Assembly: GCA_017860615.1 (NCBI GenBank)
Contig: JAGDMU010000007.1
Location: 70,534-134,533 of the forward strand
DNA: 64,000 bases
Source of the DNA: Pseudomonadota bacterium
Lineage (GTDB): Bacteria; Campylobacterota; Campylobacteria; Campylobacterales; Sulfurospirillaceae
Reading direction: 5' to 3'
A program made the translations under genes and the position numbers. How positions within the stretch are numbered: the stretch's first letter is position 1; each line of letters starts with the position of its first letter. The notes below the pieces were generated by a model. That model was not told where the DNA came from, searched no databases, and saw nothing but the letters and a program-made list of their open reading frames with translations. Below are positions 1-7,423 of this stretch, in pieces.

Positions 1-1
1 A

Positions 2-163
2 TTTCATATCAACTATGCACAAGAGGATCTATTAAGAGATATTACCAAAAAAGAAGTAGAAGATCTGCTCATGGGTAAAACGATCGAGGGCTTAATAAGC
101 CTCGATCTTGATGCTCCTAATTTCATTGCCTCAAAGGTTATTCATCTTGAATCCTACATGTAA
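2..163 (+). CDS. C-terminal end of an unrecognised protein (5' end outside window)
   Basis: The frame is open from the window edge to a TAA at 161, so 53 residues of a longer protein are visible. The tail is rich in acidic and hydrophobic residues and shows no motif I recognise. Its last 17 bases overlap the proposed TTG start of the next gene, which suggests the two are translationally coupled in one operon of the mobile island. VbhA-type antitoxins are usually paired with Fic proteins, but nothing visible here shows a Fic motif, so no function is assigned. Confidence 0.45.
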   Translation, partial: FHINYAQEDLLRDITKKEVEDLLMGKTIEGLISLDLDAPNFIASKVIHLESYM

Positions 164-371
164 AGATGACTGCATCAAAATCCTCAAAACGTATCAGGAT
201 AAATTAACACCGGATCAATATCGCAATATTGAGAAAGCGATCGGCCATTTAGCCCTCGAGGGAATGTACCCGGATCAAGTTGAGATAGAACGAGCAGTTA
301 GAGCAGAGAGAAATGAAATAACACACGAACAAGCTAAGGCTGAAATACTAAACCATCACCGCACCTCTTAA
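147..371 (+). CDS. VbhA-like antitoxin domain protein
   Basis: Small acidic/basic protein of about 74 residues. Its C-terminal half has the pattern of VbhA antitoxins: a helix ending in ALEG followed by GMYPDQ, then a second helix closing with an EITHEQAKAEIL segment. VbhA proteins inhibit Fic AMP-transferases by placing a glutamate of an (S/T)xxxE(G/N) helix in the ATP site. Here the Glu-Gly pair is present but His occupies the Ser/Thr position. I chose the TTG at 147 because AAAGG lies 9 bases upstream and the length then suits the family; a start at 108 or 111 is possible but has no nearby ribosome-binding site. No Fic toxin is visible in the window. Confidence 0.6.
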   Translation: MNPTCKDDCIKILKTYQDKLTPDQYRNIEKAIGHLALEGMYPDQVEIERAVRAERNEITHEQAKAEILNHHRTS

Positions 372-391
372 ATTCCCGTCAATGAAAAAAA

Positions 392-448
392 GACTTATAC
401 AACTTTGTATATTATGCGGATTTGTATAGTAACAAGTTTGTATAAGTC
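392..448. repeat. Inverted repeat with iterated TTGTATA motifs
   Basis: An 11-bp perfect inverted repeat (GACTTATACAA at 392-402 and its complement at 438-448) encloses two further TTGTATA copies at 405-411 and 422-428. Another copy lies at 548-554. Iterated short sites upstream of a relaxase gene are typical of accessory-protein or relaxase binding sites in an origin of transfer, or of an autoregulatory operator. The function is inferred. Confidence 0.5.
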
Positions 449-552
449 ACCCTACTCTATTTTGAGAAAATTCAATAACGTAAATAAATTCGATAGTGTT
501 TTAATTTATCTTCACCTCTCTCTTAGTGCAAACTCTCACTTGTGTTCTTGTA

Positions 553-581
553 TAAAATTATAGCCTTGTGCTATAATTTTA
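553..581. repeat. 11-bp inverted repeat (hairpin) in putative oriT
   Basis: TAAAATTATAG at 553-563 and its exact complement at 571-581 are separated by 7 bases (CCTTGTG). It sits directly before the 48-bp palindrome and upstream of the relaxase gene, so it probably belongs to the same transfer-origin or promoter structure. Confidence 0.5.
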
Positions 582-590
582 TCAACGAAA

Positions 591-638
591 TACCCTTTAG
601 GGTATGGAGTGTGTACACACTCCATACCCTAAAGGGTA
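591..638. repeat. 48-bp perfect palindrome upstream of the relaxase gene (putative oriT element)
   Basis: Every base of 591-614 is mirrored in 615-638, giving an uninterrupted 24 + 24 bp palindrome centred on GTGTGTACACAC. Each arm contains its own smaller hairpin (TACCC-N4-GGGTA at 591-604 and 625-638), so one long or two short cruciform arms could form. It ends 47 bases before the relaxase start. Hairpins of this kind next to a mobilisation gene are commonly part of oriT; an mRNA hairpin controlling relaxase translation is the alternative. Confidence 0.6.
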
Positions 639-685
639 GGAGATGTGTTTTTTCGTACCACAAGGGTACTCAAAAGGTAGAGTGC

Positions 686-2266
686 ATGGCTAAATCTAGT
701 ATCCATATCCAAAGTGCAAAACCAGGAAGTGTTGGGCATAACTCGAGAGAGCATTTTAGTTATTCGGTTGTATTCAATGATGAACAAAATGAGTGCAGCG
801 CAAAACAAGATGAAGCATATAAACTTTACAGAGATGAATTAAAAAAACGAAGTGAAGCTTATACTAGGCGTGTAGGACAGAAACTACAAAAAAGTACAGT
901 TACCCAACTTAGCTGCATTGTTAATCTCGAACAACATCATACGCTTAAAGACTTAGAAAAAATCCAAGAGTACCTGGAAAATAACTTAGGTACAAAAGTG
1001 TTTCAAATGGCTATCCATAGAGATGAAGGAAAACTTATCTCAAAACAAGATGGTACAGAATTGTATAGTGGTAAAGGTTTCTTTCTAAACAAAGACGATA
1101 ATAAATTCTATTTCGATAAAAAGTTTACTAAAGAAGTTGATATGAGCAAATATGAAATCCAAAAAAATTATCATGCTCATATTGAGATGATGGGATTAGA
1201 TGAGAACGGCCAAGCTATACGCCAAAAAATGAATAAAGTAGCTTTACAACAATTACAAACTTTTACGGCTGAAACTCTCAATATGGAACGAGGCCAAAAA
1301 AATCTTAGCTACACACAAGAGCAGATGCGAGAAATTACTTCATACGTGGGAGATAAAAAAGACTATAACAGTACAACTTTATATGCTAAAAAGTTTAATG
1401 AAGTAGCAAAAAATTTAGGCCATTTTATTGAAAAGAAAAAAAGAAAAGATACACATGATTTTAAAGATGCTGGTACAGAAAGGGAAGAAGCAAAAAGAGC
1501 AGCAATAGCCAAAGAGAGAGAAAGAGCCTTAGCAACAGAACAAAAACTCAAAGAAGAGATTGCAAGGATCCGAGAGGAGTATAAAGCAGCCGGAGCTATT
1601 AGAGCAGATTATGCGAAACTTGAACAACTTAATCGTGATCTCAAGGAGAAAATCAAAAAGAGAGAGCTAACGATCGATGAGTTTAGAAATGCTCTACAAT
1701 CAACAGAACTATACAAGGAGATGGAAGATACTCCGATAAGCGAGATTATCAATTCTAGCCCTCATCCCGTGCTTAATATGGAAAAAGAAACTGTAGAAAC
1801 AAAAAACGGTGAGATTAAAGAGTTCTACACTAACGAAAGTGTGCAGCTCCTTATCAAAAAATATACAAACCTTGAAATGAAAGCTATCACTCAAGATGAG
1901 GCAATAGACGTTCTTGAAAAAGAGATCAGTCGATTAAGTAGTTTTATCAATAAGATTAAGAGCTTTTTCAATCTTCACAATCTTGTTGAAATTTACAGAA
2001 AAATTATCAAAGAATTATCACATAAACCAACATTTACAGAAATGGACTATGCGCAACAACTCAAAAAAGAAGCTGATACGTTCCTGGAGGAACCATTAGA
2101 TACCTTTCTTACCGGAGATAACGAACAAAACAAAAAAGGAGAAGCAGCGCTCGAGGCAATGCGTGTGCGCCAAGCTGAACGTGAAAGGAAAAGAGAAGAA
2201 AGTAAAGCGCCGAAGTCAAAAGATGATGACAAGAAGGAGCAGCGCTTTACGGTAAAAAAAAGGTGA
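686..2266 (+). CDS. mob: Mob_Pre/MobV-type relaxase (mobilisation protein)
   Basis: 526 residues from the ATG at 686, which has AGGTAG 5 bases upstream; the frame is open further upstream through the palindrome but without a better start. The N-terminal 180 residues carry a relaxase pattern: a His-Arg-Asp-Glu motif at about residue 111 and a His-x-His metal motif at 163-165 (NYHAHIE), which in MobV enzymes hold the metal needed to nick the transfer origin. From about residue 240 onward the protein is highly charged and coiled coil, as in other Mob_Pre proteins. The nicking residue cannot be identified with certainty. The dense inverted repeats just upstream fit an oriT. It would mobilise the island with a conjugation apparatus supplied from elsewhere. 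Confidence 0.85.
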   Translation: MAKSSIHIQSAKPGSVGHNSREHFSYSVVFNDEQNECSAKQDEAYKLYRDELKKRSEAYTRRVGQKLQKSTVTQLSCIVNLEQHHTLKDLEKIQEYLENNLGTKVFQMAIHRDEGKLISKQDGTELYSGKGFFLNKDDNKFYFDKKFTKEVDMSKYEIQKNYHAHIEMMGLDENGQAIRQKMNKVALQQLQTFTAETLNMERGQKNLSYTQEQMREITSYVGDKKDYNSTTLYAKKFNEVAKNLGHFIEKKKRKDTHDFKDAGTEREEAKRAAIAKERERALATEQKLKEEIARIREEYKAAGAIRADYAKLEQLNRDLKEKIKKRELTIDEFRNALQSTELYKEMEDTPISEIINSSPHPVLNMEKETVETKNGEIKEFYTNESVQLLIKKYTNLEMKAITQDEAIDVLEKEISRLSSFINKIKSFFNLHNLVEIYRKIIKELSHKPTFTEMDYAQQLKKEADTFLEEPLDTFLTGDNEQNKKGEAALEAMRVRQAERERKREESKAPKSKDDDKKEQRFTVKKR

Positions 2267-2271
2267 TTTTA

Positions 2272-2628
2272 TTAAATACTGAAATAGCTAGCCAAATCAT
2301 TTGATGACCAACCGCCTCTTCCTGGTTTTCCAGGTGTACCCGATAAACCAGGTCTGCCTGGACGCCCAGAAAAACCTGGCATACCGGGAGTACCACCCAT
2401 TCCAGGATGACTAGGCAAATAGCCAGTTGCGTTTTGCAAAAAACCTATAGCTTTATTTTGTCTATCATATAGAACTCCATCTTCAAACCAACCGATATGT
2501 CTCCCTTGAAGTGAATACATATTGTCATTGTATATCCAAGCTATCACTTGCCCATTACGATTTCTAAAACAATCACTATCATGAATTAAGGTTGCTTGTC
2601 CGTTACGGTTGAATACCCAATCTGCCAT
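2272..2628 (-). CDS. 4-fold beta flower protein with collagen-like tail
   Basis: 118 residues. The N-terminal 70 residues are a repeat of short beta segments (NRNGQATLI, NRNGQVIAWI, LQGRHIGWF, RQNKAIGFL), the signature of the 4-fold beta flower domain. Residues 75-105 are Gly-x-Pro triplets like collagen (for example PGFSGRPGRPGLSGTPGKPG), followed by a short conserved-looking WSSNDLASYF end. The molecular function of this family is not known to me. It is convergent with the relaxase gene, only 5 bases apart, and is probably island cargo. Confidence 0.7.
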   Translation of the reverse strand: MADWVFNRNGQATLIHDSDCFRNRNGQVIAWIYNDNMYSLQGRHIGWFEDGVLYDRQNKAIGFLQNATGYLPSHPGMGGTPGMPGFSGRPGRPGLSGTPGKPGRGGWSSNDLASYFSI

Positions 2629-2709
2629 TTGTTGTCCTTGTATACTTAACTTTAAAAAAAAGCCAATAAATTACCATAAATAATTTATTCTCGCTAATGA
2701 TTTGTGAAT

Positions 2710-3006
2710 TCACGCAAGTGTTTTTTTCCAAAAGAAGTAATATCCGGCAGTTAATGAATAGCCCAAACCAAAACCTGATTTATTATCTCTTTCATATTGA
2801 TATAAACCACGAAGCAATGGTTGTACATTTATTAGCTCCCAACCTTGTTCTCCCATTTCAGATAAATGCCGCTTATATTGTTCATTATCATAAAGGGAAG
2901 CAGGGTTGGGAGAAACTGGCAATCTCTCTTTTTTAAAAATCCATACACCACTTTCTTCTTTTTCATAGGTAACTGGCCTAAAACTTGTATGATATTGATA
3001 CTGCAT
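2710..3006 (-). CDS. Small DUF4177-like protein
   Basis: 98 residues. The central motif MGEQGWELINV followed by an aromatic strand and the closing YYFFWKK pattern resemble DUF4177-type proteins, small alpha/beta proteins of unknown function. The glycine- and aromatic-rich C-terminus (GLGYSLTAGYYFFW) could be a short membrane-associated segment. It lies between two other minus-strand island genes but is separated from them by 80 to 180 bases, so it is probably its own unit. Confidence 0.5.
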   Translation of the reverse strand: MQYQYHTSFRPVTYEKEESGVWIFKKERLPVSPNPASLYDNEQYKRHLSEMGEQGWELINVQPLLRGLYQYERDNKSGFGLGYSLTAGYYFFWKKTLA

Positions 3007-3139
3007 GTGCCTTCCTTATATTGGATACCCTAAATACTAAGATTTGATACATTATATAAAAATATTTATACATTAGCAAAAATATTTCAATGATAAAAAA
3101 TGAAGTAAAAAATTCAGATAAAAAGAGGAACGGCTATGA

Positions 3140-3147
3140 GGGGGGGG
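3140..3147 (+). repeat. Homopolymeric tract of eight G
   Basis: Eight consecutive G bases inside ATGAGGGGGGGGTGA, a four-codon reading frame that has an AGAGG sequence upstream. Long poly-G tracts in Campylobacterota are known to change length and switch genes on and off. Here the tract is in a gap between minus-strand genes. One extra G would extend the plus-strand frame to about 20 codons. Confidence 0.5.
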
Positions 3148-3185
3148 TGAGCAGAGAGGATGAGATTTTAAATAGTTATAATGTT

Positions 3186-3629
3186 CTAACGATCCTTGCA
3201 CAATAATTTCTTAATTTTATAAGGCTCTAATAATTCTGAGTTTTCTATTGCTTTTTCAAGTCGAGTTACTAAATGCTCTTCTAATTTTCCACATAAAACC
3301 AGGAACTCATCTTCAAAAGCTTCCATCATTTTATCTTCTTCCATGATAAAAATATTCTTTAAATCAATTATAGTTTTCTCAACATTAAAATATTTGGACT
3401 CGCCTTTTTCAATAACTACACAATCAATCATATTTTTTTCTTGTTTATAATAATGCTTATCATACCGAGATGTAGTAAGTATAAGATTAATGGGAAATTC
3501 ATTAAGCTTACAATTAAGAGTAATGCAGAATTTATCTTTTTTGTCGTGTTTAAATTCATAATTAAACCATTTAAATACTGTACAACGATCAACAAGTAAA
3601 TTATTTTCAAGAAGAGCAGTAAAACTCAT
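3186..3629 (-). CDS. Unknown protein paired with Panacea antitoxin (putative toxin)
   Basis: 147 residues from the ATG at 3629, which follows the stop of the upstream gene by 6 bases. It is rich in Lys, Glu and aromatic residues, with a beta-rich first half and a helical C-terminus from about residue 90. No catalytic motif is recognisable. Its position as second gene of a tight pair with a Panacea-domain protein is the usual place of the toxin in such two-gene modules, and that is the only basis for calling it a toxin. It could instead be a second regulator. Confidence 0.5.
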   Translation of the reverse strand: MSFTALLENNLLVDRCTVFKWFNYEFKHDKKDKFCITLNCKLNEFPINLILTTSRYDKHYYKQEKNMIDCVVIEKGESKYFNVEKTIIDLKNIFIMEEDKMMEAFEDEFLVLCGKLEEHLVTRLEKAIENSELLEPYKIKKLLCKDR

Positions 3630-3635
3630 TGGCAA

Positions 3636-4232
3636 TCAACTAACTTTATTTAATTTATGCAATTTAAAACTTCTCTTAAAGCTTTCTTTTTCGTATTCTA
3701 AATAAGATACATATTCACTAGTTTTAGGATCATCTATCATTGATTCATAAGAAATTTGCTGATACAGCTCAACATTTTTCCAAGCATTTGTCTGATGAGA
3801 TTTTTCCGATATTTCAGTAGCAGTATCCAACTTAAATTCGCTAATTACTTGATCTAATATTGCCAACTGCGATTTACTGAAAAATTGTTTATCAAAATCC
3901 ATCTTTTTTATAAAAATATGCTGTTTATATTTTCCACTTTCTTCGATAGCAACATTTACATATTGATTAAAAACATTCACTTCTTCAGAAAAATCATAAT
4001 CATTATCTCCGCTGATAGAAGTTCTAATAATACTATATAACCACGTAGGAACAGGTCCTTTATCTAATTTAGTATACGTATGATTAAATATTGGTTTCCC
4101 ATATTCTTCTAAATGATATTTATCAGCATAAAAGCATAATTTCATTAGCTTTGTTGCACCTAGTGAGCAAACATTATTATCAATAAAATAAATGATTGCA
4201 TTAGCAATCTTTTTAACATCATAATATTTCAT
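3636..4232 (-). CDS. Panacea-domain (SocA-like, DUF4065) antitoxin
   Basis: 198 residues. The first 75 residues show the Panacea signature: TKLMKLCFYADKYHLEEYGKP, then a Tyr-rich stretch with KGPVPTWLYSII. Panacea proteins neutralise many unrelated toxins and are normally encoded next to them. The C-terminal 120 residues are a divergent extension that may confer partner specificity. It is the first gene of a two-gene unit with the unknown protein downstream. The 137-bp upstream region up to the integrase gene is very AT rich and must hold the promoter. Confidence 0.72.
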   Translation of the reverse strand: MKYYDVKKIANAIIYFIDNNVCSLGATKLMKLCFYADKYHLEEYGKPIFNHTYTKLDKGPVPTWLYSIIRTSISGDNDYDFSEEVNVFNQYVNVAIEESGKYKQHIFIKKMDFDKQFFSKSQLAILDQVISEFKLDTATEISEKSHQTNAWKNVELYQQISYESMIDDPKTSEYVSYLEYEKESFKRSFKLHKLNKVS

Positions 4233-4369
4233 TTTTGCCCCTTAATATTCATTTCCTTGAGCATTGAATATATAATTCAAAGTTATATCAAGAAAATTCC
4301 TTAATATGTATTATATTAAAAATAACTTAATCTATATTAAATTATATTTAAATATATTCATAAACCTCT

Positions 4370-5524
4370 TTACTTCTCATCCATATACTTCCCTAACACC
4401 CTATCCGCAGTAGCCAAATTGGTCTTAGCGTATCGCTTTGTTATCGCAACACTACTATGCCCGAATACCTTACTGAGTGCCTCAAGCGTTTCGCCCTGGT
4501 TTACCATTGTATTGCCTAATAAATGCCTGGTGTCATGGATGCGCATTTTCTTGTCAATACCGGCTAGTTGTAGCACTTTTTTCCAATGGCCTCGAAACGT
4601 ATCATCGGTTACATGTGGTGTTGTTTCACCTTCAAAAATAAATCCTTGTTTTCTAACACCATAATCAACTAAAAATGCTTCTAAAGGCTCAATCAAAGGG
4701 TACTCTTGTCTTTTTCTATTTTTGGAATACTGAACGATAATATAATACGTCTTTTGATCAAAATCGATATTTTCCCATCGAAGCGTTAACGCCTCATTCA
4801 ACCTACGACCAAAATATAAAAAGAGCATAATACCTTTGTACTTATCGATCTCATAGTTTTGTATAGCGTTGTAGAGATCCTTGCGCTTCTCATCGGTTAA
4901 ATTAAAATCCATTGTATTATCAAATGCCGGTAATGAAATTTTGGTAGCCGGATTAGTTGTAACAATGCCTAAATCAATCGCATAATTATAAACCGGTCTC
5001 AAAAGCTGCTGTATTGTTTGCGCCGTTCTTGGCTGTTTACCTTGCCTAAGGATTGTATTGATAATTGCCTGGATATCCGGTGCATAGACTTTATTAATCG
5101 CCAACTCTCCAATGGTAAATCGAATCCATTTATCATAGGTTTTTAACATTGAATAGACGTTTTTTTCTGATAGTGAGTCCCTTTTAAGCTCTATATATTC
5201 AGCCCAAAGTTCATTCAAGGACTTAAAATTTTTCTTCTTAATTTGGCCGTTTTCCTCAAGCTCTTCTTTGAGTTCCAGGCGTGTTTTAATCGCTTTTTTT
5301 ACGGCGTTTAGCCCTGATATATCGTGAAATCTTAATGTCTTTTTTATTGTCCTGGATCTATGCCAAAATTTTACAACGATAGCGAGTGGCTGATTATCAA
5401 GCTTTTTCAATTCAGCCTTACCGATCGTATCCGTATCGAAGATATTATCCTTATCCGAAAGATATAAACCGCTTGTGTCGAATCCTGGTATAATGATTTT
5501 TTTAATAACGTCGTTAAGTGGCAT
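4370..5524 (-). CDS. int: Tyrosine recombinase / integrase of the island
   Basis: 384 residues. An N-terminal DUF4102-like arm-binding region (residues 1-90) and a SAM-like core-binding helical domain (about 100-190) precede the catalytic domain. The full active site can be read: Arg241 (FGRRLNEAL), Lys268, His330 and Arg333 (IHDTRH), His356 (FGHSS) and nucleophile Tyr365 (KRYAKT). It therefore looks active. It sits 139 bases from a 3' tRNA-Leu remnant, the usual position for the integrase of an element that targets a tRNA gene. Confidence 0.92.
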   Translation of the reverse strand: MPLNDVIKKIIIPGFDTSGLYLSDKDNIFDTDTIGKAELKKLDNQPLAIVVKFWHRSRTIKKTLRFHDISGLNAVKKAIKTRLELKEELEENGQIKKKNFKSLNELWAEYIELKRDSLSEKNVYSMLKTYDKWIRFTIGELAINKVYAPDIQAIINTILRQGKQPRTAQTIQQLLRPVYNYAIDLGIVTTNPATKISLPAFDNTMDFNLTDEKRKDLYNAIQNYEIDKYKGIMLFLYFGRRLNEALTLRWENIDFDQKTYYIIVQYSKNRKRQEYPLIEPLEAFLVDYGVRKQGFIFEGETTPHVTDDTFRGHWKKVLQLAGIDKKMRIHDTRHLLGNTMVNQGETLEALSKVFGHSSVAITKRYAKTNLATADRVLGKYMDEK

Positions 5525-5663
5525 TATGATCCTTTCGTAGGGTACGTCTAGGGTACGGTAAGAGATATAAAAATATAGTAAATCATATCATAATGTTTTT
5601 TAGAAAAAGCCCTAAAATTCGAGAGAATATAACAACATATAACACCACATAAAAAGATTTGTA

Positions 5664-5720
5664 CGGACTTAGGATCTGGTGCCGAGAGGCATGGGAGTTC
5701 GAGTCTCTTTATCCGCACCA
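5664..5720 (+). other. 3' remnant of tRNA-Leu(TAG): island attachment site
   Basis: The last 57 nt of a tRNA are recognisable: the 3' half of the anticodon arm with loop CTTAGGA (anticodon TAG), a long variable arm (GGTGCCGAGAGGC), a T arm with GTTCGAG, and ATCCGCACCA. The 5' acceptor strand and D arm are absent; upstream sequence does not supply GCGGAT. This is the duplicated 3' end created when an element integrates into a tRNA-Leu gene. The intact copy should lie left of this window at the other end of the island. It is not a functional tRNA gene. Confidence 0.8.
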
Positions 5721-5744
5721 CTTACTTTTTATAAACTTCCTTTT

Positions 5745-7355
5745 TTATGACACTGTTTTAAATGCCGATAAAAAAATATTGAGGCTTTCAGATAATTTTG
5801 CCAAATGTTCTGCAGCAGCTGCAATCTCTTCTACACTGCGTGTATTGGTGTTTGAAAGTTGGCTAATGCGTCGAATGCGCTCAATAATACTCATAGCTTG
5901 CTCTTGCCCTATTTTAGCCTCTTGTGTAGTTTCTAAAGCCATATCTTTGGCATTATTCATGTTAACTACTGTACGTTTCATCAATTGTTCTGCTGACTCT
6001 GCACGTGCACCTAGGCTTTGTATCTCATGAGAACTCGTACGCATCATCTCTGTTGCTGTTGTTACAGACTGAACGATTAAGGCAACCGTGCTATTACTTT
6101 CAATGAGGCTTTTTTGAGTTCTCTCAGCTAATTTCCTTACTTCATCAGCAACGACAGCAAAACCTCTTCCGTGTTCTCCTGCACGTGCTGCTTCAATGGC
6201 AGCATTTAATGCTAGTAGATTTGTCTGTTCCGCGATATCGGATATGACAGAGAGGATTTGTTGTACCTGCCCTACTTCTTGGTCCAAATGCTCTAATCTG
6301 GTTGATAAATCGGTTTGATTCATCACCACTTTTTGCAAGCTATTGGATACAGATAAAACTTCATTAGAGGCGTTATGTAGCTCCACAGATACATTTTCAA
6401 TGACCTGCCCTGATGTCATAGAGCTTTGGGCACTTTGTCCCAATATGGAGACAACAGACTCTGTAACATTAGATGTTTCGATGGCCTCTGTTGTTGCATC
6501 TTCAATTCTATGACTAATTTGCATCGATGTATGAGCTAACTCTTCGGCTACGGTTGCATTTTCTTGTGCTGTTCTTTTAGCATTTCCTAAAGCGTTTGAA
6601 AAGTCAATAACTAACTCGTTGACACTTCTAATGATGGTTGCAATTTCATCTCTATACGTTATATCAATCGTTTGTGTAAAATCTTTAGATTGTGCAATAA
6701 AATGACATGCTTTTGAAGCGTAATTAATGGAAGCTTGAATTTTTGATATAAATAACCAGCAGAGAACACTAACAACTAAAATAATAAAAACGGCAACGGC
6801 ATATCCTAAAAATTTTGCTTTTTCAAATACCATAAACGCATTGCTCTGTATATCCTGATTGATTTTTGTCGCAATTGCTTTCATTGCTCTATGATGGTCT
6901 CTATTTTTCAGCATAATCGTCATTAATTTTTTGCCATCATCAGAAGTTTTAAATTCTGATGTATGAATTTTATCTTTAAAATTTTTTACCATGACAAATC
7001 TTTCTTGATTTGTAGCGTAATACAAGTTCAACTCGTTTTTCAAATTTTCCAAATTGAGTTTCACGTCATCGTGCTCATTAAATTGGTCTTTTAACTGCGT
7101 TGCATAGTTTTTTAAATTTTCTATGGATTCATGATAAAACTTCATATTTTCTTCATCATATGTCAGCTGATAATTTTGTGTAAATACACTAAGCATCGCA
7201 ATCTCAAATCTAGAATTGCCAATGGTTTCAACTTCAAAAACCGCTTTTCTAGCCTCTTGAATATTATAATTTAATAACGATATTAACCCTATCAAGCTTA
7301 CGATAAAAATAAAAATCATCGCAATTAATTTACTACGAATTGATTGAAAAAACAT
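5745..7355 (-). CDS. Methyl-accepting chemotaxis protein
   Basis: 536 residues. Membrane segments lie at about 10-30 and 183-204, enclosing a helical periplasmic sensor of about 150 residues of the four-helix-bundle type. A HAMP region follows (about 205-260) and then a long cytoplasmic signalling coiled coil. The hairpin tip that contacts CheA and CheW is fully conserved ([20 protein letters not shown] then [18 protein letters not shown]). The ligand is not predictable. It is the first backbone gene beside the island and was probably next to the tRNA-Leu before integration. Confidence 0.93.
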   Translation of the reverse strand: MFFQSIRSKLIAMIFIFIVSLIGLISLLNYNIQEARKAVFEVETIGNSRFEIAMLSVFTQNYQLTYDEENMKFYHESIENLKNYATQLKDQFNEHDDVKLNLENLKNELNLYYATNQERFVMVKNFKDKIHTSEFKTSDDGKKLMTIMLKNRDHHRAMKAIATKINQDIQSNAFMVFEKAKFLGYAVAVFIILVVSVLCWLFISKIQASINYASKACHFIAQSKDFTQTIDITYRDEIATIIRSVNELVIDFSNALGNAKRTAQENATVAEELAHTSMQISHRIEDATTEAIETSNVTESVVSILGQSAQSSMTSGQVIENVSVELHNASNEVLSVSNSLQKVVMNQTDLSTRLEHLDQEVGQVQQILSVISDIAEQTNLLALNAAIEAARAGEHGRGFAVVADEVRKLAERTQKSLIESNSTVALIVQSVTTATEMMRTSSHEIQSLGARAESAEQLMKRTVVNMNNAKDMALETTQEAKIGQEQAMSIIERIRRISQLSNTNTRSVEEIAAAAEHLAKLSESLNIFLSAFKTVS

Positions 7356-7380
7356 TGTGCATCCTTAAATCTTAGTGAAG

Positions 7381-7406
7381 GCGAGAGCAACAAACGTTAC
7401 TCTCGC
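7381..7406. terminator. Strong hairpin between porin and chemoreceptor genes
   Basis: GCGAGAG/CTCTCGC with an inner AAC/GTT stem (7381-7406), placed just after the porin stop and before the chemoreceptor start in the minus direction. There is no clear T-run after it, so it may act as an mRNA-stabilising or weakly terminating hairpin. Confidence 0.45.
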
Positions 7407-7423
7407 GATTTCAAATGGGAAAA

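Noticed and set aside
542-685. Relaxase start at 542, upstream of the palindrome
   Set aside because: The upstream part would translate the perfect palindrome and has no ribosome-binding site; the ATG at 686 has AGGTAG and a conserved-looking start.
2272-2400. Tandem DNA repeat or CRISPR in the GC-richer stretch
   Set aside because: It is the collagen-like Gly-x-Pro coding part of the beta-flower protein. No CRISPR-type repeat-spacer array is seen anywhere in the window.
5640-5722. Functional tRNA-Leu gene
   Set aside because: Only the 3' 57 nt are present; the 5' acceptor strand and D arm are missing.
5659-6030. Plus-strand reading frame across the tRNA remnant and the end of the chemoreceptor gene
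   Set aside because: It is the complement of a clear chemoreceptor coding region, starts inside the tRNA fragment and shows no protein motif.
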